A stretch of DNA of 64,000 nucleotides from Bacteroidaceae bacterium. Its GTDB lineage: Bacteria > Bacteroidota > Bacteroidia > Bacteroidales > Bacteroidaceae. The notes beneath the pieces were generated by a model. That model did not search any database and was not told the DNA's origin. It saw only the letters and a list, made by a program, of their open reading frames with translations. Position numbers and translations under genes: made by a program. Where the stretch lies: NCBI GenBank assembly GCA_902362375.1, contig CABIVS010000001.1:481820-545819 (forward strand). Direction: 5' to 3'. This document shows, piece after piece, positions 28,692 to 38,179 of this stretch; position 1 is the stretch's first letter; every line of letters begins with the position of its first letter.

Positions 28692-30377
28692 ATGAATTCT
28701 AAAGCTTTTATTCTGCCGGCGGCGCTAATGATAGCCGGCAACACTGCAGCAAACGCCAAAGGAAAAAAGTCTGATCAGAGACCTAATATCCTGGTAATTC
28801 TGGCGGATGACCTCGGTTATTCCGACTTGGGATGCTACGGTAGTGAAATCCACACACCTAATCTGGACAAACTGGCAAAACAAGGAGTACGTTTCAATCA
28901 TTTCTATAACACCAGTCGGAGCTGTCCGACACGTGCTTCCTTATTAACAGGACTTTATCAACATCAGGCAGGAATCGGACGAATGACTTTCGATGACCAC
29001 CTGCCGGGATACCGGGGTACACTATCACGCAATGCAGTTACCATTGCTGAAGTATTGAAAGAATCAGGATATGCAACCAGCATGGTAGGTAAATGGCATA
29101 TCGCCGAGACTCCCTTACGCAAAGACCAACGCGAATGGCTCGCACACCACGTATACCACGAAACCTACTCTGACCTCTGTCATTATCCGGTGAATCGAGG
29201 ATTTGACACCCATTATGGTACGATTTATGGAGTGGTAGATTATTTTGATCCATTCAGTCTAGTAGAAGGAGAAGTACCCGTAAAAGAAGTACCCGACGGA
29301 TATTACATCACACAGGCACTTTCAGACCGTGCAGTGAAAGAAGTGAAAGAGTATGCCAAAGACGATAAACCATTCTTTATGTACCTGGCTTACACAGCAC
29401 CACACTGGCCGTTGCACGCATTGCCGGAAGATATTGAGAAATACAAGGATACCTATAAAGTAGGTTGGGAAGCCATCCGTAATGCACGTTACGAACGTCA
29501 GAAACAACTGGGTATATTCCCTGACATGGATAATTTCCTGTCTGACAGACAGTTCAAAGATAAATGGGAAGATAATCCACATGCTGAATGGGATGCTCGC
29601 GCCATGGCTGTTCATGCTGCCATGATCGACCGTATGGACCAGGGAATAGGACAAGTAATCGATGCTCTGGAAAAGACAGGACAGCTTGAAAACACATTGA
29701 TTCTATTCCTTTCCGATAACGGATGCAGCAATGAAAATTGTCAGAACTACTCTCCTGGAGAAAACGACCGTCCTGACATGACACGTAAAGGGGAGAAAAT
29801 GGTTTATCCTCATAACAAAGAAGTACTACCCGGACCGGAAACAACTTATGCTTCACTGGGAGCACGTTGGGCAAACGTAGCCAATACACCGTTCCGTTTC
29901 TGGAAAGCTAAATCTTATGAAGGAGGTATCTGTACTCCGATGATTGCTCACTGGCCGAAAGGTATCAAGAAGAATGTCGGCAAGATGACTCCTGAAATCG
30001 GGCATGTGATGGATATTATGGCAACCTGTATCGATATGGCGGGAGCTACTTATCCTACCAAATACAAAGGAAACGACATCATTCCATTAGAAGGTAAGAG
30101 CTTGGTTCCTATTTTCAAGAACGGACATCGTGAAGGACACGACTATTTGGGATTCGAGCATTACAATGAACGTGCATTTCTTTCTAAAGATGGATGGAAG
30201 CTGGTTCGTCCGGGAGAAAACGCTAAATGGGAGTTATACAACCTGAATGAAGACCGGAGCGAAATGCATAATCTGGCAGCGCAACACCCTGAAAAAGTAG
30301 CGGAAATGACAAAAGCTTACGAAGCGTGGGCGAAACGTTGTATGGTAGAACCTTATCCGGGACAAAAAAAGAAATAA
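28692..30377 (+). CDS. Arylsulfatase-type sulfatase (Ser-type active site)
   Basis: A 561-residue secreted sulfatase with a signal peptide (about 1-22). ILADDLGYSDLGCYGSE carries the calcium-binding Asp pair, LFLSDNGCSNENC the second metal site, and MVGKWHIAET the conserved Lys/His region. The maturation motif is S-C-P-T-R: Ser77 occupies the formylglycine position and Cys78 lies next to it. The protein has a longer insert (about 240-290) than the 453-residue sulfatase upstream, so a different linkage specificity is likely. It is the last gene before a strong bidirectional terminator. Confidence 0.93.
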   Translation: MNSKAFILPAALMIAGNTAANAKGKKSDQRPNILVILADDLGYSDLGCYGSEIHTPNLDKLAKQGVRFNHFYNTSRSCPTRASLLTGLYQHQAGIGRMTFDDHLPGYRGTLSRNAVTIAEVLKESGYATSMVGKWHIAETPLRKDQREWLAHHVYHETYSDLCHYPVNRGFDTHYGTIYGVVDYFDPFSLVEGEVPVKEVPDGYYITQALSDRAVKEVKEYAKDDKPFFMYLAYTAPHWPLHALPEDIEKYKDTYKVGWEAIRNARYERQKQLGIFPDMDNFLSDRQFKDKWEDNPHAEWDARAMAVHAAMIDRMDQGIGQVIDALEKTGQLENTLILFLSDNGCSNENCQNYSPGENDRPDMTRKGEKMVYPHNKEVLPGPETTYASLGARWANVANTPFRFWKAKSYEGGICTPMIAHWPKGIKKNVGKMTPEIGHVMDIMATCIDMAGATYPTKYKGNDIIPLEGKSLVPIFKNGHREGHDYLGFEHYNERAFLSKDGWKLVRPGENAKWELYNLNEDRSEMHNLAAQHPEKVAEMTKAYEAWAKRCMVEPYPGQKKK

Positions 30378-30401
30378 AAAGCATTCAATTGATTATTTTA
30401 T

Positions 30402-30452
30402 AAAAGACTCCTGCCGCAATATCATAAGATATTTCCCGGCAGGAGTCTTTTT
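30402..30452. terminator. Bidirectional terminator between sulfatase genes and the regulator
   Basis: The arms AAAAGACTCCTGCCG and CGGCAGGAGTCTTTT pair perfectly, and an inner AATATC/GATATT stem extends the hairpin. A-tract and T-tract ends on the two sides suit termination in both directions, for the plus-strand sulfatases and the minus-strand regulator gene ending at 30472. Confidence 0.88.
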
Positions 30453-30471
30453 ATATGCTTTATGCAATCTA

Positions 30472-33400
30472 TCACTCCTCACCTGAAACCGGAGGCTGAC
30501 CATTATATTCTTTAGGTAATACGCCATATTGCGCTTTAAAACATTTCGCAAAATAAGAAGAAGAAGTAAATCCCACCTGTGCTGCCACTTCAGAAATCCG
30601 GGTACCGCTCATAATCAGTTCAGCAGCTCTATTCATACGAAGTGTCTTCAAATAATCATTAGGTGACATTCCGGACAAAGCCTTGATCTTCCGATAGAAA
30701 TTGGAACGGCTCATATTCATCTGTTCAGACAAGGTATCTATCGAAAAGTTCTCATCTGCCAGCTGTTCGGCTATCACCCCTTGTATCTTCGCAATGAATT
30801 CACAGTCTTTCTGCGACATCGCAAAGTCCGTTGTCGAAACAGCCACCGTATCCCCAGCCAGGCTCACCATCAATTTATGGAAAGACTGCCTCAACTTCAG
30901 CAAATTCTCGATCTGCATATGAAGTTGTTTGATAGAAAATGGTTTCTCCACATATACATCTGCTCCACATGTAAGTCCTTCGACTTTAGACTCCAAAGTG
31001 GTTTTTGCCGTCAATAAAATGACCGGAATATGGGAATAAGAGATTTCAGACTTCACTTTGCAACAAAGTTCCAGACCATCCATCTCCGGCATCATAACGT
31101 CGCTTACTATGACATCTACATTTTCCTGTGCAAGCACTTCAAGTGCTTCACGACCATTGGAAGCCCTCAACACACGGAACCATTCTGCCAACGACTCGCG
31201 AGTCAGATTCAATAAATCAACATTATCCTCAACCAGCAGAACCGTAAACTTCTTCCCTGAATACTCCGAAGATACAGCATCAGAAACATCCACATGTTCC
31301 GGATGCATTTCTACAATATCAGCCGTTTTCTCCGTCTCCCACTCTTTGACCGGAAGAGACAATATAAATGAAGAACCGCCTCCAACATTATCTTCCAAGT
31401 ACAAATCTCCCTGGTGAGCCTCCGCCAAAGACTTTGCAAAAGCCAATCCGATACCGGTACCTACAGCCGTAGCCACCTTATCATCAGGCAGTTGATAGAA
31501 AGCTTCAAATATCTTTTGTTTCTGTTCATCCGGTATTCCGGGACCATCATCATTCACCTGTATCTCATATCCTTTATCAGTGACAACTAGTTTCAATTCA
31601 ATATGCGCATGAGCATATTTGATGGCATTTCCCATCAGGTTAACAAGAATCTTACTTAATTTCTCCCGATCCACCGTAGACACCAGCTCTTGTTCTGGAA
31701 CAGTCAATTGTAAATCAATTCCCTTTAATTCAGCAGGGCTTGTAAATTGGTTATAAACATCACTGACAAGTTCCTTAATATCACTCTTCTTCAAATTCAA
31801 ATGCAGCGTGCCACTCTCCATTTTCTGGAAGTCAAGCAATTCATTAGTAATTCCCAACAGATAATTTACATTCTTATCTATCACAGACAGATACTTGAGA
31901 TCTTTCCCTTCACGCTCTTTCTCCAACAGTTTTTCCAAGGGAAGACGTATCAAACTAAGCGGAGTACGTATCTCATGCACCAAATTGATGAAGAAGCTAA
32001 TCTTCGACTTATAAACTTCCTGTTCCTTGGCAGTCTGATATTTTTCCATCCGCCGTTTATATTTGCGTTTAACGCGGAGATTCCATCGCCAGGCCATCCA
32101 GCCGATCCATCCCAATAACATGAGAACATAAACAACATAAGCCAAAGTACTACGCCACCAGGGAGGAGTAATCACCACCTTTAAAGTAGTAGTCTTCTCA
32201 TTCCACTGACGGTCATTATTAGAACCTCTGACTTCGAACAGATACTCACCGGGAGGCAAATTGGTATAAGAAGCCACATTATTCTCGGTATTCATAATCC
32301 ATTCCTTATCCACTCCCCGAAGTATATAAGAATATCGGTTCTTTGCCGGATCTTCAAAACTAAGAGCGACAAATCGGATGGAGAAACTGTTGTTCTCATA
32401 AGATAAAGTCACCTTATCGGCCATATAAAGCGGTTTATCCAACTGAAGCAGTTTCTTTACTTCCAGTTCATCAGTCTGATAAGGCAACCGGATGTCGGTC
32501 ACATAAACCGGAGGAATGTATTTGTTATCCACAAACTGTTCGGGCTGAAATACATTAAAGCCATTTATTCCACCAAAATACAATTTTCCTTCGGATGATT
32601 TCAATGAAGATCGAGCCATAAACTGATTTCCCTGCAAACCATCATTAATCGTAAATTGTCGGAAATGATCTTTAGTGAGAGGATTAATCTTGAAAATTCC
32701 GGCATTACTGGATATCCAGAAATCACCTCCCTGATCTTGTTCAATCGCATAAATAACCTTATTAGGTAATAAGGTATTATGCGGATCAAATTCAATGAAT
32801 GTTTTCGTTTTAGGATCAAAGGAACACAACCCTCCTCCATTAGTACCAAACCACATGGTTCCTTTCGCATCTTCAAACAGAGTGATGACCGAATTGCTGG
32901 TAATTGTGGTCGAGTCTTCCCGTTCATGCTGATAATGCTTCCAATGGGCATTCATCGTGTTGTAAGAAAACACACCACTATTGGAAGTCGCAATCCAAAG
33001 ATGATTGTACATATCCTCATATATATCGACAACAGAAACCATTGAACCGACACTTGTGATAGTCATAAAGTTATCTTTCGCAGAGTCATAACAGCATAAT
33101 CCCCAACTCGTCCCTACATAGATATCTCCTTTCCGTCCTTTATAGATACATAACACATCATTGCTACAAATTGTATTCGGGATTCCACGAGAGTGAGTAT
33201 AAGCCTTCACTGCTCCTGTGCGCAAATTAACAACCCGTATTCCTCCGGCATAAGTCCCGATCCATAGGTAGTCGCCGTCCAACATTAAAGAACGAATATC
33301 ATATTTCTGACTTTTAGCTCCTCCAATAGCATAGGGAGAAAGCTCTTGGGTAGCAGCATTAAAGAAATACAAACCGCTTTGAGTTCCAATCCAGATATTC

Positions 33401-34488
33401 CCATCTTTACTCTCACAGAAAGGAGCAACCACCTCCCCTGCTCCCGGCACCCCGGACAAATAGGCAGGCGAATAATAATCAAAGCGTTTAGTTTGCTTGG
33501 ACATATAGTTGATTCCTCCCAGATTGGTCAACACCCAAAGAGCTCCTTCAGCATCCCACATCATTCCATTGATGGTCTGATCGCTCAAACTTCTCGGATC
33601 CGCCGGATTATCCGCCCGCTGGAATGTGTTTGTATTCTGATTGAACAGATAAAGCCCGTTATCAGTCCCTACCAACAACTCTTTGTCCGTATACTTCAAC
33701 AAGCAATGAACAGCTCCGAAATTAAACGCCGAACCACTGTAGTTATCTATAGCTTCGGTTCGTTCATCCAAGCGACTCAGCAGATTGCTTCCTGCACCAA
33801 TCCAGATTTCTCCATCGATATTCTGAATGCAGTTCACCTTATAACTATCGGAGGCATTTGTTTCCAATGAGATTTCGTATGCCCGGAGAAACTTGCCATT
33901 CTCGTCAAAACACAACAATCCTTCCTGTAGAGAAGAGATATACACCCTCTTTTGATCGGCACTCTGACAAAGGTCCCACACAAAAGAAGTCTGGACACTA
34001 TTTTGAGTCAACACCTCTGTTTTCGGATCATAAATAAAAAATCCCTGTCCCAAAGTCGCAATCCAGATAAGACCATTTTCCGTCTTTATAATCTTTTTAA
34101 TCTCACTACTGATATATACACCATACTGCGTAGTTTTATCAAAATAAGAAAAACGATCGGTATCGCGGTCATAAATATAAAGTCCGGAGTTCGTTCCGAC
34201 CCAGATAGTCTTGTCCACTTCTATCAAGGCTTCTACGAAATTATTTTCTAATGAAAATTTATCGTTGAGAACATTCCGGTACACTTTATTGCCTCGTCCG
34301 TCATAACGGTTCAATCCGTCACTGGTACCCAGCCAGATAAAGCCATAACTGTCTTGAAGGGCACACCACACGGTATTATGAGACAACCCATCCTCCACCT
34401 GGTATTTCTTGAATGAAAAATAAGGAGACGCAGATAATGTTCCGGCCCAGAAGACCAGCAAGCATATTAGTATTTTAGTTAACTTCAT
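30472..34488 (-). CDS. Hybrid two-component system regulator (sensor kinase, receiver and AraC-type domains in one protein)
   Basis: A 1338-residue inner-membrane regulator typical of Bacteroides polysaccharide loci. In order: signal peptide (1-20); periplasmic double beta-propeller of sensor repeats (about 25-655, many IWIGT/LWIGT motifs); Y_Y_Y domain (about 695-773); one membrane segment (about 780-800); histidine kinase dimerisation with H838 in LVHEIRTP; ATPase with N-box LMGNAIKYA and GTGIGLA; receiver with phospho-acceptor D1130 in SDVMMPEMDG; and a C-terminal AraC helix-turn-helix (about 1230-1330). It should sense an oligosaccharide released by the locus and activate the SusC/SusD operon. 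The gene lies only 24 bp after the EnvC-like gene, so basal transcription may come from that housekeeping operon. Confidence 0.95.
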   Translation of the reverse strand: MKLTKILICLLVFWAGTLSASPYFSFKKYQVEDGLSHNTVWCALQDSYGFIWLGTSDGLNRYDGRGNKVYRNVLNDKFSLENNFVEALIEVDKTIWVGTNSGLYIYDRDTDRFSYFDKTTQYGVYISSEIKKIIKTENGLIWIATLGQGFFIYDPKTEVLTQNSVQTSFVWDLCQSADQKRVYISSLQEGLLCFDENGKFLRAYEISLETNASDSYKVNCIQNIDGEIWIGAGSNLLSRLDERTEAIDNYSGSAFNFGAVHCLLKYTDKELLVGTDNGLYLFNQNTNTFQRADNPADPRSLSDQTINGMMWDAEGALWVLTNLGGINYMSKQTKRFDYYSPAYLSGVPGAGEVVAPFCESKDGNIWIGTQSGLYFFNAATQELSPYAIGGAKSQKYDIRSLMLDGDYLWIGTYAGGIRVVNLRTGAVKAYTHSRGIPNTICSNDVLCIYKGRKGDIYVGTSWGLCCYDSAKDNFMTITSVGSMVSVVDIYEDMYNHLWIATSNSGVFSYNTMNAHWKHYQHEREDSTTITSNSVITLFEDAKGTMWFGTNGGGLCSFDPKTKTFIEFDPHNTLLPNKVIYAIEQDQGGDFWISSNAGIFKINPLTKDHFRQFTINDGLQGNQFMARSSLKSSEGKLYFGGINGFNVFQPEQFVDNKYIPPVYVTDIRLPYQTDELEVKKLLQLDKPLYMADKVTLSYENNSFSIRFVALSFEDPAKNRYSYILRGVDKEWIMNTENNVASYTNLPPGEYLFEVRGSNNDRQWNEKTTTLKVVITPPWWRSTLAYVVYVLMLLGWIGWMAWRWNLRVKRKYKRRMEKYQTAKEQEVYKSKISFFINLVHEIRTPLSLIRLPLEKLLEKEREGKDLKYLSVIDKNVNYLLGITNELLDFQKMESGTLHLNLKKSDIKELVSDVYNQFTSPAELKGIDLQLTVPEQELVSTVDREKLSKILVNLMGNAIKYAHAHIELKLVVTDKGYEIQVNDDGPGIPDEQKQKIFEAFYQLPDDKVATAVGTGIGLAFAKSLAEAHQGDLYLEDNVGGGSSFILSLPVKEWETEKTADIVEMHPEHVDVSDAVSSEYSGKKFTVLLVEDNVDLLNLTRESLAEWFRVLRASNGREALEVLAQENVDVIVSDVMMPEMDGLELCCKVKSEISYSHIPVILLTAKTTLESKVEGLTCGADVYVEKPFSIKQLHMQIENLLKLRQSFHKLMVSLAGDTVAVSTTDFAMSQKDCEFIAKIQGVIAEQLADENFSIDTLSEQMNMSRSNFYRKIKALSGMSPNDYLKTLRMNRAAELIMSGTRISEVAAQVGFTSSSYFAKCFKAQYGVLPKEYNGQPPVSGEE

Positions 34489-34512
34489 TCTCTGTGTGTG
34501 TTTTTAATTCAA

Positions 34513-35814
34513 TTATCGATTCAGCCAAGGTTCAGGGTTCAGCTTTTCTTTCTCCCTGCGCAACTGGAAATGCAATACCGTCCGCCCATTATCCGTAGCG
34601 TCGGAAAAGACCTGGCCGATAGACTGCTTCGTCTTCACCGTATCACCAGCCTTAACGGAGGCAGAAGAAAGATTGCAATAAACAGAAATATAATCACCAT
34701 GACGAATGAGAACGTTAAATAATCCGTTCAATTGGAATACAGCCGCCACCTTTCCATCAAAAATGGCACGTGCCTGTGCACCCGGTCTTCCCTGAATATC
34801 AATACCCTTGTTATCCAGTTTCACGTTGCGTAAGCCCTCTACAGCATATTGCCCGTAACGGCTGGTAATGATATAAGCTCCGGATATAGGCATTGGCAGT
34901 TTTCCGCGGTTAGCAGCAAAGTTACCCGATAATTCCCGATCCGCCTTGCTCATGGTATAAGCATCAAGAGGTTTCGATTTCGCAGCCGCTTCCGTTGCAG
35001 TGGATTTCCCCTCCTTACTTTCCTCTTTCTTACGTGCAGCGGCTTCACGACGGGCTTCTTCCTGTGCACGCTTACGGGCACGTTCTATTTCTTCCGCAAT
35101 TAATTTATCAATACGGGCATTCAGTTGATTGGCTTCCCTGCGTTTTTTATTAATCTCATTCTGCAATCCTTTCTGTTTCTTTTGCAGATTAGTCACCAAC
35201 GTACGCTTCTCCTTTTCCTGTTCCTCCAGCTTGACCTTTTCGCTCTCGCGTTCCTGCAGCAGGCTCTCCTTGGCAGCTTTCACCTGTTGCCGTTCCGCTT
35301 TCTTCTTGCGTATCTGTTCTTGTTTCTTCAGGATTTCCTCCCCTTGCAGACGTTGATAAGTAGCATATTCACGGACATAGCGCATACGGCGGTAAGTCTG
35401 TCCCAAGTTCTTTGCCGAAAAAATAAACATCAGCTTCTCCTCTATCGACTTATTCTTATACAAGTACTGGACAGAAGCTTCATATTTCTTCTTTTTATCT
35501 TTCAAATCCTTCTCCAACCCTCTCAACTGACGTTCCAATGACGCCAGTTCACGCTGGATAGCTTCCACATCATTGTTTATAGCCATGATATAGCGTTTCC
35601 GTTCTTCAATCTGCCCCGTCAACACAGCCAAGCTGTTCAACTGGCTTCCCACATCTTTCTTTGTATTCTTCAATATAGATTCCGATTCGGCAATCTGTTT
35701 TTGCAGCGTGCCGCGTTTACTTTCCAGCTCACGAATCAACTTGTTCGATTGAGCGAAAAGAGGAACTGCCAACCAAAGGCAACTGATTAGAATAACAAAG
35801 AAACGTTTCATCAT
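34513..35814 (-). CDS. EnvC-like murein hydrolase activator (degenerate LytM/M23 domain)
   Basis: A 433-residue secreted protein with a signal peptide (about 1-21), a long coiled coil (about 22-275, Lys/Glu/Arg/Gln-rich) and a C-terminal LytM/M23 domain (about 305-433). The zinc ligands expected in active M23 peptidases are not all there: the usual HxxxD start reads NKGID and the YxHL segment reads VYCNL. That is the state seen in EnvC-type proteins that activate amidases without cutting themselves. Its likely role is daughter-cell separation. The start codon overlaps the stop of the DUF4292-like gene by 4 bp, giving translational coupling. Confidence 0.85.
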   Translation of the reverse strand: MMKRFFVILISCLWLAVPLFAQSNKLIRELESKRGTLQKQIAESESILKNTKKDVGSQLNSLAVLTGQIEERKRYIMAINNDVEAIQRELASLERQLRGLEKDLKDKKKKYEASVQYLYKNKSIEEKLMFIFSAKNLGQTYRRMRYVREYATYQRLQGEEILKKQEQIRKKKAERQQVKAAKESLLQERESEKVKLEEQEKEKRTLVTNLQKKQKGLQNEINKKRREANQLNARIDKLIAEEIERARKRAQEEARREAAARKKEESKEGKSTATEAAAKSKPLDAYTMSKADRELSGNFAANRGKLPMPISGAYIITSRYGQYAVEGLRNVKLDNKGIDIQGRPGAQARAIFDGKVAAVFQLNGLFNVLIRHGDYISVYCNLSSASVKAGDTVKTKQSIGQVFSDATDNGRTVLHFQLRREKEKLNPEPWLNR

Positions 35815-36386
35815 AATAAAGCTACCAGCATTTTTACTAATTCTTCCAAAGGAATTTGGTTATACTTAGACGTCAGTTCCGTCGGAGTCATTGAAAACTC
35901 CTGTGTCGAAAACTCATAAAGTTGAACTTTAGCCTTTTCCAATGAGGGGATTCCTATATCCTTTCCTGTCAGTTCTGTCTTTCCGCCAGGAAGAGAAGCA
36001 TCCATCAATATCTTTTCTAAACGGGAGAATTCCACATTCTTCGATAACACGTTCTTCAATTCAGCCTTTGTTGCACGAACGAAGCGTTTATTCATCCGGT
36101 CTACAAGCAGCACTTCGTCGGGAGTTACTTCTATACGTGCCACTTCCGTACGGAGAATAGGCATCAATAAGGAGATTTGTACCCGCTCATGAGTTTTCAT
36201 TTTTAGGGTTCCCCCTACAGACATACTCCCCTTCTTACCGGGAATGGTCAATTGAAGCTTGGAAGCCAAATAACTGGAGGTCTGCGTCTTTGTCGAAGTC
36301 TTAGTTTCCGAGGTCGCTAAATGCTTCGAACTCTTACAGCCTGCCAACACTACCACCACCAACAATAGATAAACTATTCTTTTCAT
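35811..36386 (-). CDS. DUF4292-like lipoprotein
   Basis: A 191-residue lipoprotein (signal ending LAGC, then Lys-Ser-Ser). The segment LKMKTHERVQISLLMP with VARIEVTPDEVLLVDRMNK is typical of DUF4292, a family with a LolA/LolB-like half-barrel fold. It is shorter than the roughly 250 residues I associate with the family. Its place between a TPR lipoprotein and an EnvC-like protein, overlapping each by 4 bp, is a common Bacteroidetes arrangement. An envelope role is inferred. Confidence 0.75.
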   Translation of the reverse strand: MKRIVYLLLVVVVLAGCKSSKHLATSETKTSTKTQTSSYLASKLQLTIPGKKGSMSVGGTLKMKTHERVQISLLMPILRTEVARIEVTPDEVLLVDRMNKRFVRATKAELKNVLSKNVEFSRLEKILMDASLPGGKTELTGKDIGIPSLEKAKVQLYEFSTQEFSMTPTELTSKYNQIPLEELVKMLVALL

Positions 36387-38155
36387 TCCGCAATATATTT
36401 CTTCTTTTCTATTTTCTGTTTCAACATCTTCGACTCGCTACCCATTTCCAGTGCCTTCTTCCAGTATTTCAACGCACCTTCCACATCACCGGTCATAAAA
36501 TAAATATCTCCGCAATGCTCCACAATCACATCACTTTTCTCACCGTCGTTCTTCATCGCATTATCAATGTAGATACGGGCTTCGGCATAGTTTCCCTTTT
36601 CGAAAAGAATCCAGGCATAAGTGTCGAGATAGGTCGAATTATTAGGTTCAGCTTTCACCGTTTTGTAACTCATCTCCTCCGCTTTGTCCAAATCACGACG
36701 TTCCACAGACAGATAATAAGCATAATTATTTAATGCGCCAATATTGGAAGGATTATATACCAAAGCCGAATCGTAAGCAGCATAAGCCTCCGCCATCTGT
36801 TTCTTGGTATGATAAATATCCCCCATGATAGAATAAAAATCTGAAACAACTTCTTTCCTCGTATCAGGAGCTATATGTTCCAATGCTCTATTACAAACAC
36901 TCAATACACTATCTCCCTGTTCTGCCTGATGATAAGCGATAGCCAGATAATAATAAAGCTCCAACGCATCCGGAGTGGCTTCAATGCCCGGTTCGCAGAC
37001 CTTGATAATTTGCTTGTAATCTTCCTTCTTCACCGCCGCACTGACCAGCATCAAACGAGCAGCCTTATTAGTAGGATCCAGATCAACCACCTGCTCCAAT
37101 ACCGGCACAGCTTCCTGTTCCATATTCTTCGACAACAGGTATTGAGAATAAAGCATCGGTATCTGCGGATCATCCATATCCTGCTTCATCATCCGGTCAA
37201 ACAACTCAATCACCTGAGTGCTATCTTTAGCGGATGACTGTTCATTTTCCGCAATCACCTGTCTCATGACACTGATTTTAGTATCAGAAGTCACCTTTTT
37301 GTTCAATAACAACGTATCCAGTTGCTGTTGATACAATTCTTTCTGACCGGTCTGTTCATAATAAGAAGCCATCGAGAAAAGAGCCATCGGATTATCAGGT
37401 TCTACAGCCAGAACTTTCTGGTATACATCATAAGCTTCCTGCTTTTTCCCATTCTGAAGATATACATCTCCCAGGATCACCTGATAACGCATATCCATCG
37501 GATATTCCTGTACCAGACTTTCTATTTCCTGAAATGCTTTCTTATCATCTTTCATCTGAAGATAAATCCGGAATTTCTCCATAGATAGCTGCTCATTCTT
37601 ACCCAGACGTTTCTCTAAACGGTTCAATGTGGAAATGACATCATTATACTTCTCCTGGCGACTGTAAATATCAAGAAGGCTGAACAAAGGGTCCTGTTTC
37701 GACGGGAAACGGGTGACCATCTTCTCAAGCAAAGCCGCAGCCTTATCCAATTCATTTTGTTGCTGATACAGACTGACCAATCCCTGACTATACCAATAGT
37801 TATCAGGCGCAAAAGCCACTGCCTGCTCCAGAGCAGCCTGACCTTGCGGCACCTGGCGAAGGAACATATAATATTGCGATATTTCATAAAGCGCAGAAGA
37901 AGCAGTGGGGTTGATATCCAGACAATGCTGTAGCAATCCAAATGCCGCATCATACTCATTCTTTCCTTTCATCCGCATGGCTTCCAAGAAGAAGTAGTCA
38001 TATTTACGCTGTTGTTCAGCAGAAAGCCATGTTTCCTTCATCAAAGAAGCTCCATCTGCTTTCGCTGTTGTTTTTGCTGTACGCACAGACCGGATTCCCC
38101 CACACGAAGTGAGCATCAATACCGTCACGAACAGCCATCCTATTTTTATCTTCAT
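36383..38155 (-). CDS. TPR-repeat lipoprotein
   Basis: The frame is open from 38176, but the Met at 38155 begins a clean lipoprotein signal (MKIKIGWLFVTVLMLTSCGG) and is the preferred start, giving 590 residues. The rest is a chain of tetratricopeptide repeats (for example AAFGLLQHCLDINPTASSAL and EAYDVYQKVLAVEPDNPMAL) up to the C-terminus. Such proteins are scaffolds for envelope complexes; no enzyme domain is seen. Its 3' end overlaps the next gene by 4 bp, so it belongs to one operon with the DUF4292-like and EnvC-like genes. Confidence 0.85.
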   Translation of the reverse strand: MKIKIGWLFVTVLMLTSCGGIRSVRTAKTTAKADGASLMKETWLSAEQQRKYDYFFLEAMRMKGKNEYDAAFGLLQHCLDINPTASSALYEISQYYMFLRQVPQGQAALEQAVAFAPDNYWYSQGLVSLYQQQNELDKAAALLEKMVTRFPSKQDPLFSLLDIYSRQEKYNDVISTLNRLEKRLGKNEQLSMEKFRIYLQMKDDKKAFQEIESLVQEYPMDMRYQVILGDVYLQNGKKQEAYDVYQKVLAVEPDNPMALFSMASYYEQTGQKELYQQQLDTLLLNKKVTSDTKISVMRQVIAENEQSSAKDSTQVIELFDRMMKQDMDDPQIPMLYSQYLLSKNMEQEAVPVLEQVVDLDPTNKAARLMLVSAAVKKEDYKQIIKVCEPGIEATPDALELYYYLAIAYHQAEQGDSVLSVCNRALEHIAPDTRKEVVSDFYSIMGDIYHTKKQMAEAYAAYDSALVYNPSNIGALNNYAYYLSVERRDLDKAEEMSYKTVKAEPNNSTYLDTYAWILFEKGNYAEARIYIDNAMKNDGEKSDVIVEHCGDIYFMTGDVEGALKYWKKALEMGSESKMLKQKIEKKKYIAE

Positions 38156-38179
38156 TCTATTTTCTCCATTAAGCATTCA

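Noticed and set aside
1190..30460. The whole left part as an integrative conjugative element carried by the recombinase
   Set aside because: No transfer, mobilisation or replication genes and no tRNA attachment site are visible; a local invertase or a leftover integrase fits better.
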